NCBI RefSeq assembly: GCF_009617755.1
Contig: NZ_BGZH01000003.1
Location: 124,001-188,000 of the forward strand
From: Marinobacter salsuginis
GTDB taxonomy: Bacteria > Pseudomonadota > Gammaproteobacteria > Pseudomonadales > Oleiphilaceae
DNA length: 64,000 bases
Direction: 5' to 3'
Positions 9,491 to 18,629 of the stretch are shown in pieces. The translations under genes were made by a program, and so were the position numbers. The stretch's first letter is position 1; the number at the start of each line of letters is the position of its first letter. Under the pieces are notes generated by a model. The model did no database searches, was not told the origin of the DNA, and was given only the letters and a program-made list of their open reading frames with translations.

Positions 9491-10691
9491 CACGCTCCGC
9501 GACCATTTCAGCGGTAATTGCGGAGAGGGTCCAGCCAAGGTGGCCGTGCCCGGTATTGTAAAACACGGTTGGCAGGCGCCCTGGCCCAACCCTGGGCATC
9601 ATGTTCGGTAGCATTGGCCGCAATCCGGCCCAGGGAACTACCTTGCGAGTACAGACTCCCGGGAAGCACTGCTCAACCCAACGGGTCAGCGGGCGGATTC
9701 GGTCGTCCTTGATATCGCGATTGTAGCCGCTGAACTCGGCAGTACCGGCAACGCGGAAACGGCCATCGCCCAGGCGACTGGTGACGATCTTGGTGGCGTC
9801 ATCCAGCAGACTGACAGTGGGTGCCGCCTTTTGCGAGGCTTCGTCTTCCAGCTCTACGGTAATGGAGTACCCCTTCACCGGGTAGATATTCACCCGGTCA
9901 CCCAGCTTTTTCGCGAGCCCGCGACTGCCTACGCCGGCACAGATCACCACCCCGTCGAAGGTATCCCGGGTTTGCTCGTTGCCGTCATGGGCGGTCACCC
10001 AGGCATTACGCTCATCGGCGCTCAGCTCGGTCACGGTATGGCCATAACAGGTTTTTACGCCAAGGCGCTGGATGGCGTCGGCCAGGCCGTTGGTGAACTT
10101 GTGAATGTCACCGGTGGAGTCACTCTCGGTGAAAAAACCGCCGTAGTAGGTACCGGCCAGGGTCGGCTCGATGGATTTCATTTCCTCCGGGGTAACCGAA
10201 CGGCGCTCAAGGCCGCCAGCGGCCAGAAGCCGAGACACTTTGGCCGCGTGATCGAAGCCAGCCTTGTCCCGGTATATGTGCAGGATGCCCTGCTTCTTCA
10301 GATCGAAATCGATGCCCTCTTCCTGCGCCCAGGCAAACAGGTGGTCGCGGGCAGCAATGGCCAGACGGGCGGTTTCCGTGGTGTTTTTCTCGTACTGGGG
10401 AATTGCGGCGATGAACTCGGCGAACCAGCTCAGTTTGTGCCAGGAAGGCTTTGGGTTGACCAGCAGTGGCGCATCCCGGCGGGACATCCATTTGATGCCC
10501 TTCATAACGGTCTGCCAGTTGTTCCAGACCTCCGCGTTAGAGGCAGAAAGCTGCCCACCGTTGGCGAAAGAGGTTTCCATCGCCGCATAGCGGTGTTTCT
10601 CGTAAACCGTAACGTCAAGCCCGCGCTTGGCAAGGGTGTAGGCTGTGGTAATACCGGTAATGCCACCGCCGATAACTGCAATTCGCTTCAT
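9471..10691 (-). CDS. dadA: FAD-dependent D-amino acid dehydrogenase (DadA family)
   Basis: About 406 residues. A membrane-associated flavoenzyme that oxidatively deaminates amino acids to 2-oxo acids plus ammonia. It starts MKRIAVIGGGITGITTAY (dinucleotide-binding GxGxxG) followed by VTVYEKHRYAAMETSFANG, typical of DadA, and later WAGLRPMLPNMMPRVG and FYNTGHGHLGWTLS, the DAO-family C-terminal FAD motif. GGAGA sits just before ATG 10691, better than an ATG 7 codons upstream. A tandem glycine riboswitch lies in its leader, so the physiological substrate may be glycine or an amino acid whose breakdown is tied to glycine excess. That substrate link is inference; the family is secure. Confidence 0.88.
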   Translation of the reverse strand: MKRIAVIGGGITGITTAYTLAKRGLDVTVYEKHRYAAMETSFANGGQLSASNAEVWNNWQTVMKGIKWMSRRDAPLLVNPKPSWHKLSWFAEFIAAIPQYEKNTTETARLAIAARDHLFAWAQEEGIDFDLKKQGILHIYRDKAGFDHAAKVSRLLAAGGLERRSVTPEEMKSIEPTLAGTYYGGFFTESDSTGDIHKFTNGLADAIQRLGVKTCYGHTVTELSADERNAWVTAHDGNEQTRDTFDGVVICAGVGSRGLAKKLGDRVNIYPVKGYSITVELEDEASQKAAPTVSLLDDATKIVTSRLGDGRFRVAGTAEFSGYNRDIKDDRIRPLTRWVEQCFPGVCTRKVVPWAGLRPMLPNMMPRVGPGRLPTVFYNTGHGHLGWTLSAITAEMVAERVTGDSR

Positions 10692-10741
10692 TCCAATCTC
10701 CGTGAGCGCCAAGGGTTTCCTCCCTGCTCGAAATAGCAGAA

Positions 10742-10944
10742 AGCACCCCTTCCGTCACGGGACCTGAGAGATTCACGGTCGGTTCAACAAAACCAGCCGC
10801 TTGCTCCTTCGGTGTGCCGACTGACGCGATTGTCGACAGCTCTTCGGAAAGTATTCATGTCAGCGGTCCTTTTGCCTGAGAGTTTCCGGGGCAGTTGCTC
10901 CTTCGGCGCTGATCGCAAGGGATTCAGTCTCTCCCGCAGACATG
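10742..10944 (-). promoter_or_regulatory. Tandem glycine riboswitch controlling dadA
   Basis: Read on the minus strand, two aptamers follow one another. The first (about 10944-10860) has GCGGGAGAGACU, GCCGAAGGAGCAACUGCC and CUCUCAGGCAAAAGGACCGC. The second (about 10855-10742) has CUUUCCG, CACCGAAGGAGCAAGCGGC and AAUCUCUCAGGUCCCGUGAC, closed by CGGAAGG pairing with CUUUCCG. The GAAGGAGCAA and CUCUCAGG elements are the invariant core of the class. A small CUGCU/AGCAG hairpin then precedes dadA by about 40 nt and may be part of the expression platform. In known cases glycine binding switches expression on. Confidence 0.93.
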
Positions 10945-11142
10945 TCTGATTGGTAATAAAACCCAACCCACGGGCCTAAACATAGCAAATAACCCGGAGC
11001 CAGGAAACCAGCCGCTGCAAAGCATTCACCCTGCCACTAAGCAAATCAACTAGATAACACGCCGGCCCCGAACTATGATCAGTTCAATCGCATCATCGCT
11101 TTGCGGTGCACCAGTCGCTAACCAAGAGGATGCTTACCCGCA

Positions 11143-12849
11143 ATGGGACAAAGACAAGGATTTCGATCAGCGATAGAAGATGGTGAAAGCAGGTTCTACG
11201 AGCTGATTGAGAGTCTGCCAATGATCGCTGTCCAGGGTTACGACAGACAGCGCCGGGTCATTTATTGGAACGATGCCAGCGCCCGTCTTTACGGCTACTC
11301 CCGAGAGGAAGCACTCGGACAGTTACTGGAAGACCTGGTCATTCCCGATCACATGCGTGAGGGCGTCATTGAAGCGCATCGCGACTGGCTTGAAAACAAC
11401 ATCAGCATTCCTTCCGACGAACTCGAACTCAAGCATAAAGAAGGACACCTGGTTCCCGTTTACTCCAGCCATGTCATGATCAAACAGGAGAGCGGTGCCT
11501 GTGAGATGTTCTGTATCGACATCAGCCTGGAAGAACAGAAGCGTGCCAGAGATGAGCTATACCGGCGAGCGAGTTTTGACGACCTGACCGGACTACCGAA
11601 CCGGCATTTCATGGAAGCGGAGTTGTCGAGCCGACTCGAAGAGGCGGATCGCCTGCAACAGGAACTGGCGGTCGTTTTCATCGATCTGGACAATTTCAAG
11701 ATCATCAACGATACGCTGGGCCATCATCACGGTGACAGCCTCCTGAAAGCTGTGGCGGAAACCTTGAGGGCCGAATTACGGGGCGGTGACCTGCTGAGTC
11801 GATTTGGTGGAGACGAATTTGTTCTCCTGATCTTCGACTTCGATGGCCCCGAAGCTCTGCATGAGCTGATCTGTCGTTTGATTGATGCCCTGGAACATCA
11901 AGTTCACCTGGAAGGCGACTGTTACCAGGTTACCGCCAGTTTCGGTGTCAGCCTGTTTCCGCACAATGGCACCACCGTGGCGGAGCTTATGGGCAATGCA
12001 GATGCGGCCATGTACCAGGCCAAAGAAACCGGCAAGAACGGCCTCTGTTTCTATACCCCCGATATCAATGATCGACTGGTGCAATACCAGGAAATCACCA
12101 ACCTGCTCCGGGACGCCCTGAACAACGATGGACTGGAATTGGTGTTTCAGCCCCAGATCAGCCTCAGCGAACGAAAAAGTGACTCCTGTGAGGCGCTTCT
12201 TCGGTGTTTTAACGGTCAATCACGGGCCGTTTCGCCCGCCATTTTTATTCCGGTGGCAGAGAAGTCCGGCCTCATTAACCGGATTGGCGACTGGGTGATC
12301 GAAGCGGCATGCAAACAGCTCAACGCCTGGAAAAAAACGCCTCTGGAGAACCTGCGGGTTGATATCAACCTGTCGGGACGTCAGCTCACGAATCCACACC
12401 TTGCCAACCACATTCTCGAAACCCTGAAACGTTATGAACTAGAGCCGCATCAGTTAGGGGTTGAGCTGACCGAGAATGAGGTTTTCGGCAGTGATGAGAA
12501 CCAGACCAGACAACTCGAAAAACTGAAAGAGGCTGGCTTGCATATTTCCATCGATGATTTCGGCACCGGATACTCATCGCTCGTCTATCTCAGAAAACTC
12601 CCGGTCTGTGGCATAAAAATCGACCGGAGCTTCCTCCAGCATGCGATGCAGAACAACGCCGATATGGCCATCATGGAGGCCATGATCACGGTCGGACACA
12701 GTCTGGGGTTGAGCGTGCTTGTGGAGGGCGTTGAAACGGATGAACAGGCCCAGCTGGTGACAGACCTGGGCTGTGATCTCGCCCAGGGTTTTCTGTATGC
12801 CAAGCCGATGCCGGCCCAAAAGATGGAAGAGTTCCTGGCAAGCTTCTGA
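11143..12849 (+). CDS. PAS-GGDEF-EAL protein (c-di-GMP synthase/phosphodiesterase)
   Basis: This 568-residue cytoplasmic protein has an N-terminal PAS domain (about 18-125, with IYWNDASARLYGYSREE), a GGDEF domain (about 140-295, with intact RFGGDEFVLL and IDLDNFKIINDTLGHHHGD), and an EAL domain (about 315-560). In the EAL domain the motif is EALLRC, followed by DINLSGRQL, ELTENEV, DDFGTGYSSL, KIDRSF and VEGVET, so metal-binding and catalytic positions appear kept. Both activities could be real, with PAS choosing between them. No membrane segment is seen. The RxxD inhibitory site is not obvious. It stands alone, about 200 nt from the divergent riboswitch and converging on mksE. Confidence 0.93.
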   Translation: MGQRQGFRSAIEDGESRFYELIESLPMIAVQGYDRQRRVIYWNDASARLYGYSREEALGQLLEDLVIPDHMREGVIEAHRDWLENNISIPSDELELKHKEGHLVPVYSSHVMIKQESGACEMFCIDISLEEQKRARDELYRRASFDDLTGLPNRHFMEAELSSRLEEADRLQQELAVVFIDLDNFKIINDTLGHHHGDSLLKAVAETLRAELRGGDLLSRFGGDEFVLLIFDFDGPEALHELICRLIDALEHQVHLEGDCYQVTASFGVSLFPHNGTTVAELMGNADAAMYQAKETGKNGLCFYTPDINDRLVQYQEITNLLRDALNNDGLELVFQPQISLSERKSDSCEALLRCFNGQSRAVSPAIFIPVAEKSGLINRIGDWVIEAACKQLNAWKKTPLENLRVDINLSGRQLTNPHLANHILETLKRYELEPHQLGVELTENEVFGSDENQTRQLEKLKEAGLHISIDDFGTGYSSLVYLRKLPVCGIKIDRSFLQHAMQNNADMAIMEAMITVGHSLGLSVLVEGVETDEQAQLVTDLGCDLAQGFLYAKPMPAQKMEEFLASF

Positions 12850-12859
12850 CCAGAAAACC

Positions 12860-13486
12860 TTATCCCTGCTCGTATTCCCGAACCAGTTCCTGCAGGAAAT
12901 ACACGCCGGCAGAACTCAGGAAACACCGCCCTGCACCGGCACGGAACATAAGATGGCGCTTATCGAGGTAGTCCAGGGCTTCCGGCACGCCTTTTTCGAA
13001 CCGGGCTGCCCGGAGGATCTCCTGATACTCCTCATCACTGGCCAACGCCGTCAGATCTTGCTCATTCAGCCCTGCATCGGGGCGCCCCAAGTATTCAAGA
13101 TCCCGCCCGCTGCGAGCGAAATACCGCCCGATCAGCAGGAGGATCACCTGTACCCGGAAGGCGTTTTCATCGTGTTCCTCGTTCTCGTCGTCGCTGCTTT
13201 CCTTGAGAAAGAAAAACGCGCCGGTTTCGTTGAACACCAGCTCGCTGCCCAGGTGCTCATAGAAGGTTCGGAAATGGGACAAATGGTTGTACAACAGATT
13301 GTAAAGCGGGTTGGCGCGCAGCTCGGAACGGTTGCTGTCCCACACATCACGCACAATCACCCGGCCGGCCTGGAATTCCCGGTAGATCGCGGCGCTGTGG
13401 GCCGGCAGGATCTGTTCGAAGCTGCTCGACGTTTGTGATTGATCGGCGGATTCGTTGGTATCCATCGCGTCTGATAAGTCAGGCAT
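12860..13486 (-). CDS. mksE: Condensin subunit MksE
   Basis: This protein of about 208 residues is the small winged-helix subunit of a MukBEF-like SMC complex. It is acidic, with the helical body ILPAHSAAIYREFQAG, an aromatic segment NPLYNLLYNHLSHFRTFYE, FNETGAFFFLKE and a C-terminal wing with FLSSAGVYFLQELVREY. The start is the ATG at 13486, which overlaps the end of mksF by 8 nt (ATGCCTGA); a longer open frame upstream lies inside mksF. It is third in the B-F-E operon. Assignment rests mainly on context and size; MksE sequences are poorly conserved. Confidence 0.8.
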   Translation of the reverse strand: MPDLSDAMDTNESADQSQTSSSFEQILPAHSAAIYREFQAGRVIVRDVWDSNRSELRANPLYNLLYNHLSHFRTFYEHLGSELVFNETGAFFFLKESSDDENEEHDENAFRVQVILLLIGRYFARSGRDLEYLGRPDAGLNEQDLTALASDEEYQEILRAARFEKGVPEALDYLDKRHLMFRAGAGRCFLSSAGVYFLQELVREYEQG

Positions 13487-14915
13487 GCTGTTGCTCTTCT
13501 TGATTGACCGGGGCGTTGCTTTCCGTCGTTTCCAGACGGCGCTTGCGGTAGACAAACTGCTCGCTGTCTGATGACTGATCCAGGACTCGGAAACGGTTGG
13601 TGGTGACCACCTGCAGGCCCTCCGGCGGCGAATTGACCAGCCGATTCAGGGCCGCCAGTAAATCCGGAAAGCGATAGCCCGGAATAAAGCCGTCCAGGCG
13701 CCCGTGAAGCTCACGTACCAGATCGTTTGTCGGCCGCAGTTCCAGGGTTTCCAGCCATTGATAGAGCTGGTTGATGCGCTGGACGTCGATTCGGGTGTGG
13801 CGACCACTGCCCTCCACTTCCTGGAGAACCGGCACCTCGGCTTTGCGACGAAGATCATTCAGACGCAGCTCCAGCTCGCTGAACAACAGCTGGTAGTAAC
13901 TGGACGATTCACCGAAGGCATAATGTTTCGGGCGCTGCTGGGCCCGCAAACCCACCAGGAAACCGGTACTACGGGCAAAATCGCCACCTTCCAGCCACTT
14001 TCGTTTCAGGCTGAGGGTCTCGGTTTCGCCCTTGAGTTCCTGCAGCTTGCCGTAGAAATGCTCCATGGCGTTGTACTGGACCATGCCCTGGCGAGTCTTG
14101 CGCAGGAAGTGCTCCACCTCCTGAGCCACCGCCTGAATGGGTTTGTACAGGGCGTTCAGGCTGATGGAGGAACGGAACAACTGGTCCGCCAGGCTGTGAT
14201 CACCATGACTTTCCAGCAGCCGAACCATGGCTTCCAGGGTCTCAAACAGGTTGCTGCCATCCGGCAGTCGGGTATCCGGATTCAGGAACACCAGGGTCGG
14301 CTTGATGTGGCGCTCGTACAGGGTAACGATCTGCTCAAACAGATTCTGGCGGAACTCCAGGAATTTCTCCGGCGCCCGGCTGGCGTCGCCGGACAGGTCC
14401 GCGAGCTGCGCACTGATGGTCTGCATGCGCAGGACATTCTGGCGCAACAGCCCAATCAGCTGACTGACCCGCTCGTTCAGATCATCCCGCAGTTCGGTGT
14501 AGTCCGGATCCGCGTCGCTGAAACTGCTGGTTTCCAGCCGGTTGCGCACATCCCGCAGGGTCACCAGATGGCCACGCAGGCGGGCATCCGTCAGTTCCTG
14601 GTACAGCGAGGCGTTACAGGCCCGCATCAGATTGATCATGGCATCCTGGAACACAAGACGCCGCTCGCCCTCTGCCTTTATGATGTCGATCACCAGCCCA
14701 CTGCGGAACAGATTGTCGGTATTTAGCGCAAAACGCACCCTGTCCCGGTCGGCATTGCCAAGGGTGCGGGTGTAGTCCATCACCTCGGCCACCAGATCGC
14801 TCTCACGAATATACCGGGCTTCGTTCCGGTCCATCCGTTCAATCATCCGGAACAGAATCTTCGGGTGCTCGAACAGCAGCCGAGTGGTGTCCAGGGTGCT
14901 GAAGCGTTTACTCAT
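13479..14915 (-). CDS. mksF: Condensin kleisin subunit MksF
   Basis: This 478-residue protein would be the kleisin that bridges the MksB heads. The N-terminus (FEHPKILFRMIERMDR, YIRESDLVAEVMDYTRTLG) looks like a winged-helix domain. The middle is helical with several long amphipathic stretches, and the C-terminus (RHTRIDVQRINQLYQWLE, ELHGRLDGFIPGYRFPDLL) resembles the cap-binding end of MukF-like kleisins. It overlaps mksB by 8 nt and mksE by 8 nt, indicating coupled translation of the complex. A JetA-type (Wadjet) kleisin is the alternative, but no JetD/MksG nuclease gene is next to it. Confidence 0.8.
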   Translation of the reverse strand: MSKRFSTLDTTRLLFEHPKILFRMIERMDRNEARYIRESDLVAEVMDYTRTLGNADRDRVRFALNTDNLFRSGLVIDIIKAEGERRLVFQDAMINLMRACNASLYQELTDARLRGHLVTLRDVRNRLETSSFSDADPDYTELRDDLNERVSQLIGLLRQNVLRMQTISAQLADLSGDASRAPEKFLEFRQNLFEQIVTLYERHIKPTLVFLNPDTRLPDGSNLFETLEAMVRLLESHGDHSLADQLFRSSISLNALYKPIQAVAQEVEHFLRKTRQGMVQYNAMEHFYGKLQELKGETETLSLKRKWLEGGDFARSTGFLVGLRAQQRPKHYAFGESSSYYQLLFSELELRLNDLRRKAEVPVLQEVEGSGRHTRIDVQRINQLYQWLETLELRPTNDLVRELHGRLDGFIPGYRFPDLLAALNRLVNSPPEGLQVVTTNRFRVLDQSSDSEQFVYRKRRLETTESNAPVNQEEQQHA

Positions 14916-17847
14916 CCACCGGCTCCATCAAGCTGGCCTGGGTCTGGTCCGCCCAGTGGCTCATGGCCTCGCCGTTAGTGAAGCCTTCCGCCCCACCCCA
15001 GAACACCAGCGTTCGCTGCGGACTGTAAGGCTTCGCGGTGCGCATCTGCCCCACTTCCAGGTGCCGGCCAATCAGGTAAATCACTTCCGCGCTGGCACTG
15101 TGGGTGGCAGCCGAGAACAGATTGAAGCCCTGCTTGCGGAGACGCTCCAGCAGTGACGGCATCTGGCTGATGTCCACACTGGCCAGCTCGTCCAGTACCA
15201 TGGGGAAAGACAGCTGCACACCCGGATACAACACGCGTTTCAACAGCCGGTACACCAGTTCCAGATTGATCAGCGCCGTGGTAGACGTGGACTGGCCCTT
15301 CTTGTCCAGGCTCGCGGCGTTTTCCTTGCGAGTGCGGTAGGAAATGCCGGTGATCACCTTGTCCATGGTCAGGCGCTTGCTCCCGCCCTCCCCGAAAAAG
15401 TCCGCCACGAACACCCGCAAGCGATCGTAGAACGCATCGGACTGCAGCTGGTTGCCATAGGGGTCGATGTTGTTGGCTTCTTCCACCAGATTGCGGAATT
15501 TCGGATCGGTGTGAATATCCACTCGGATTTCCACCAGATCGTTGATGCGCACGCCTTCGAGCTCACGGTTCAGCTGCGCCTCGAAACGGGCAATATGCTC
15601 GTGGTTGGATTTCAGGGCCTGCCGGTAGCTGGCCACGGTTTCATTGTGGATACCCACCTGCTGCTCCAGCACATTCCAGCGCTCGGCCATGCCGGCGAAC
15701 AGGTCTGAGAGGCTTTTAAACGTTTCCCGGATAGCGGAGGACGCCGGGCTGTCTTTCTGCAGCTCGCCTTCGGTATCTTCGTGGATGCCGAGATACGCGA
15801 ACTGGCGAAGGTGGTCGAGGATGCTGCGCCGACGCTCTTCCAGGTCGTCCAGCTGGATTTGAAGGTCGTCAAAGGCCGCGACGGACACCTGTTCGATGTC
15901 CAAAGGCTGTTCGGCTTCCACAGCTTTCAGATGCGGGAAGCGGTGCTCTACCGTGCCGACGCTGCGGCTTAGGCCGGCCAGCTCCCGCTCTCTTTCTTCG
16001 ATACGCTCTTTCTCAGCCCTGGCTTTGGCGGCCTTCTGCTGAACCGCATCCTGCTTCTCCTGCTCCAGCCGGGCCTGTTCTTCCAGTTTGGCCAATTGTT
16101 CTTCCGCCGCCTGCTTCTCCTCAGTGGCGTCCCGCAGGGTGGTCGCGGTGGCCGGATACCGCTGGAGCGTTTCGAGATCCTTTTCGATGGCGCGGATCTC
16201 TTTTTCGGTGCGCTCGATCAACCGTGGCCGATCATGCTCCTGATTGGCGGTGTCTGCCAGCTCGGCCCGTTCCTTTTCCAGGCCATGAAGCTCGCCTTCC
16301 AAATGCCGGCGCTGCTCGGCGAAGTCCGTCTGTCGGGCCGGCTGTGCCTGGTATTCCGTATCGAACCAGTCAAAGCCTTTATCACTGGGTACGAACAGCC
16401 GAGCGAAAGCCTCAATGGCCGCCTTGCTGTCGGCATCCAGATCCCGGCCCGGGCTGGCCATGACCAAACGGGGATCCACGGCCCGCAGCGGCGCAGCGGT
16501 AGCTTCGTCCAACTGGTTCTGCAGCTGCCAATGTTGCTTGCTTTCCCGTTCCTTCAGGGATTCCAGCTTGCGCTCCAGCTCCTGTTTCTTCTTCTGGATC
16601 TGCTCCAGCCGGATTTCCGCCTGGGCGGCACTCTTCAATGCGGCCAGGTGGCCTTTCCTGCTCTCAAGCTCTTCCTTCTGGATATCCTCGATTTCCCGGA
16701 GGGTCATCTCCCCATACTGGGACAACAACAGGTCGCCATCTTTCTGGTTCTGCTCCGCCTGCTTGATACGCCGATCGGCAGAGCGTACCTCGCCCTTCAA
16801 GCCGCTGGCATCCTGCTCCAGCTTTTTCAGCGCCTGGAGAACATGGCGAAGGGTGTCGTTCTGTTCATTGAAAGCTTCCACCGCGGCTTTGCGCCGTGCC
16901 CCTATATCCTGAAGCGCATGGCTCACACCGTCCCGAAACGCGGCGAAATCGTGCTGGCTGCGAAGCAGCGTCTGGTAGGCCTGATAATCTTTTTCGAGCT
17001 TTTCAAACCGCGAACGTTCTTTCTCGATCCGGTTGAGCTGGGTTTGCTGCTGCTTCAGCTGGTCATGGCGGTTGAGGAAGTCGTCGATGTTGAAATCGAA
17101 GGCATCGTCGGCAAACTTCTTATCCGCCTCGATAATGCTGGCTACCGCATTGGACATGGCCTGATCGTCCGCCTTCATTTCAAACAGCAACAGGATCAAC
17201 GTGCGCAGCGACTGCACCCGGCGTTCGTCAGACTCACCCAGAGGCAGCACGGAATAACGCACCGAATCGGCGTTCATCAGCTCGCTGCTGTACAGCATCT
17301 GTTTGAGTTTGCCCGGGTCATTCACAAGCCGGGTTTCTTTGGAGAGCTTTTTCAGCTTTTCGGACAAGCGGCTGAACGACAACTCCGGCACCGCCCGGCC
17401 AATGCCGTCCTCATCATCGCCATCCCAGAACAGTGGCCGCAGCTGATCGTAGCTTACCGGCACAAAGGCCCGGCCATAACTGAGCTGGCTGGCGCTGTCC
17501 CGATACAGGATCTGGCAATGCACCCCGGCCGGGTTCTCGGCTTCCATGATCAGGAAGCTGAACTGGCTGGGGAAATAATGCTGGTAGCTTTCCTCGTTGG
17601 TGTAAAAGCTGCCGGCGCTGGCATTACGGAAGGCAAATTTCTTGCGGCTGTTCTTGAAGTTGTTTTCCGGCAGCAGAAACAGACGCAGGCTGTTCAAAAG
17701 GCTGGACTTGCCCAGATTGCCCGGCCCGAGGATCAGGCCGTGGTTATCCACCGGAATTTCCACGTAACAGAAGCCGGCGGAATCCACCAACACCAGACGG
17801 CGAATGCCAAAATTGAAATTACATGGGCTCCCCTGGGAGTCACTCAT
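14908..17847 (-). CDS. mksB: SMC-like condensin ATPase MksB
   Basis: This 979-residue protein forms the coiled-coil ATPase dimer that compacts or loops DNA. The head has Walker A in ILGPGNLGKSSLLNSL (about residue 40) and the C-terminal Walker B in FPMVLDELASVDISQM. Between them lie two long coiled-coil arms (about 250-430 and 530-690, rich in E, K, Q and R) around a compact hinge. Length is close to Pseudomonas MksB and much shorter than MukB. It is first in the mksB-F-E operon, with a 243-nt divergent upstream region containing a perfect inverted repeat. The whole opposite strand is open over 1.7 kb, an effect of codon bias and not a gene. Confidence 0.85.
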   Translation of the reverse strand: MSDSQGSPCNFNFGIRRLVLVDSAGFCYVEIPVDNHGLILGPGNLGKSSLLNSLRLFLLPENNFKNSRKKFAFRNASAGSFYTNEESYQHYFPSQFSFLIMEAENPAGVHCQILYRDSASQLSYGRAFVPVSYDQLRPLFWDGDDEDGIGRAVPELSFSRLSEKLKKLSKETRLVNDPGKLKQMLYSSELMNADSVRYSVLPLGESDERRVQSLRTLILLLFEMKADDQAMSNAVASIIEADKKFADDAFDFNIDDFLNRHDQLKQQQTQLNRIEKERSRFEKLEKDYQAYQTLLRSQHDFAAFRDGVSHALQDIGARRKAAVEAFNEQNDTLRHVLQALKKLEQDASGLKGEVRSADRRIKQAEQNQKDGDLLLSQYGEMTLREIEDIQKEELESRKGHLAALKSAAQAEIRLEQIQKKKQELERKLESLKERESKQHWQLQNQLDEATAAPLRAVDPRLVMASPGRDLDADSKAAIEAFARLFVPSDKGFDWFDTEYQAQPARQTDFAEQRRHLEGELHGLEKERAELADTANQEHDRPRLIERTEKEIRAIEKDLETLQRYPATATTLRDATEEKQAAEEQLAKLEEQARLEQEKQDAVQQKAAKARAEKERIEERERELAGLSRSVGTVEHRFPHLKAVEAEQPLDIEQVSVAAFDDLQIQLDDLEERRRSILDHLRQFAYLGIHEDTEGELQKDSPASSAIRETFKSLSDLFAGMAERWNVLEQQVGIHNETVASYRQALKSNHEHIARFEAQLNRELEGVRINDLVEIRVDIHTDPKFRNLVEEANNIDPYGNQLQSDAFYDRLRVFVADFFGEGGSKRLTMDKVITGISYRTRKENAASLDKKGQSTSTTALINLELVYRLLKRVLYPGVQLSFPMVLDELASVDISQMPSLLERLRKQGFNLFSAATHSASAEVIYLIGRHLEVGQMRTAKPYSPQRTLVFWGGAEGFTNGEAMSHWADQTQASLMEPVDE

Positions 17848-17958
17848 CCAGAATCATCTCCTGTTCCATGAATTTGCCGGTCGATCGAAAGGCTTCTGCC
17901 AGGTTATTAAGGCCGAGCCCGCCCGCCACCGTCGCGAACATTTGCAGACCTGCGCATG

Positions 17959-17982
17959 ATAAACACTCCGAACTGTGTTTAT
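17959..17982. promoter_or_regulatory. Perfect 8-bp inverted repeat between mksB and CIA30 gene
   Basis: ATAAACAC, an 8-nt spacer, then GTGTTTAT, in the divergent intergenic region. The spacing (16-bp centre-to-centre) suits a dimeric repressor operator, and the arms are AT-rich enough to overlap a promoter. No regulator gene is adjacent, so the factor is unknown. Confidence 0.4.
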
Positions 17983-18090
17983 AAACGTAACTTTGGCGAA
18001 TAGTGTAACGTCATCAGGCGCATACTGTATCAGGGACCTTGAATTCAGAATGCTACCTTAAGTCTTTGCAAAGCGCGTGAAGGTTAATCA

Positions 18091-18624
18091 ATGAAAGACC
18101 AACTCAATACCAGCTGCGGAAAATCTGCCCTGGTTACGTTCGATATTCAGGACGAGCGACTGAAATGGTACTCGCTCGGTGACCAGGTCATGGGCGGGCA
18201 GTCTGATGGTGCGCTGACTCACTCTGAGGAAGGCGTCGGTCTTTTTCACGGCGCCGTGCGACTGGATAACGGCGGCGGATTTGCCTCTGTGAAAGCGGAC
18301 CTGCCGAAGCCTTTCGATGCAGCTAGCTACACCGGTATCGAGCTTCTTGCCAGGGGCGACGGCAAAACCTACAAGATCGGCCTTCGCAACAGCACAGACC
18401 GGCGCAGCATCGTATACCAGCATACCTTCACAGCGGCCACTGAAGACTGGAGCCGCATACGGCTTCCCTTCAGCGATTTCATACCGACCTGGCGCGGCAA
18501 GACAGTGGCGAATGGGGGGCCTCTGGACACCCGGAACCTGGCGTCAGTGAGCCTGTTCGTTTCCGGGCGACAGGCCGGTGAATTCAAGCTGATCATGCAG
18601 GACTGGCGGCTATTCCGGAGCTAA
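18091..18624 (+). CDS. CIA30 family protein
   Basis: This 177-residue protein has the galactose-binding-like jelly-roll of the complex I intermediate-associated protein 30 family: VTFDIQDERLKWYSLGDQVM and GGQSDGALTHSE at the start, GGGFASVKADLP, YTGIELLARGDGKTYKIGLR and PFSDFIPTWRGK, ending with SVSLFVSGRQAGEFKL. In eukaryotes CIA30 is a complex I assembly chaperone; the bacterial role is not known. No signal peptide is seen, so it is cytoplasmic. It converges with the PAS gene, with 5 nt between stops. Confidence 0.87.
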   Translation: MKDQLNTSCGKSALVTFDIQDERLKWYSLGDQVMGGQSDGALTHSEEGVGLFHGAVRLDNGGGFASVKADLPKPFDAASYTGIELLARGDGKTYKIGLRNSTDRRSIVYQHTFTAATEDWSRIRLPFSDFIPTWRGKTVANGGPLDTRNLASVSLFVSGRQAGEFKLIMQDWRLFRS

Positions 18625-18629
18625 GCTGG

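Noticed and set aside
9831..10736. 301-codon plus-strand frame opposite dadA
   Set aside because: Runs through dadA antisense and shows no recognisable domain; dadA has clear FAD motifs.
12860..17847. Wadjet (JetABCD) anti-plasmid system
   Set aside because: No JetD-type nuclease gene adjacent; order and sizes fit MksB-F-E.
16096..17871. Long plus-strand open frame (591 codons) opposite mksB
   Set aside because: Low-complexity leucine/glutamine-rich translation, no domain, exactly antisense to a secure SMC gene; an effect of GC-rich codon use.
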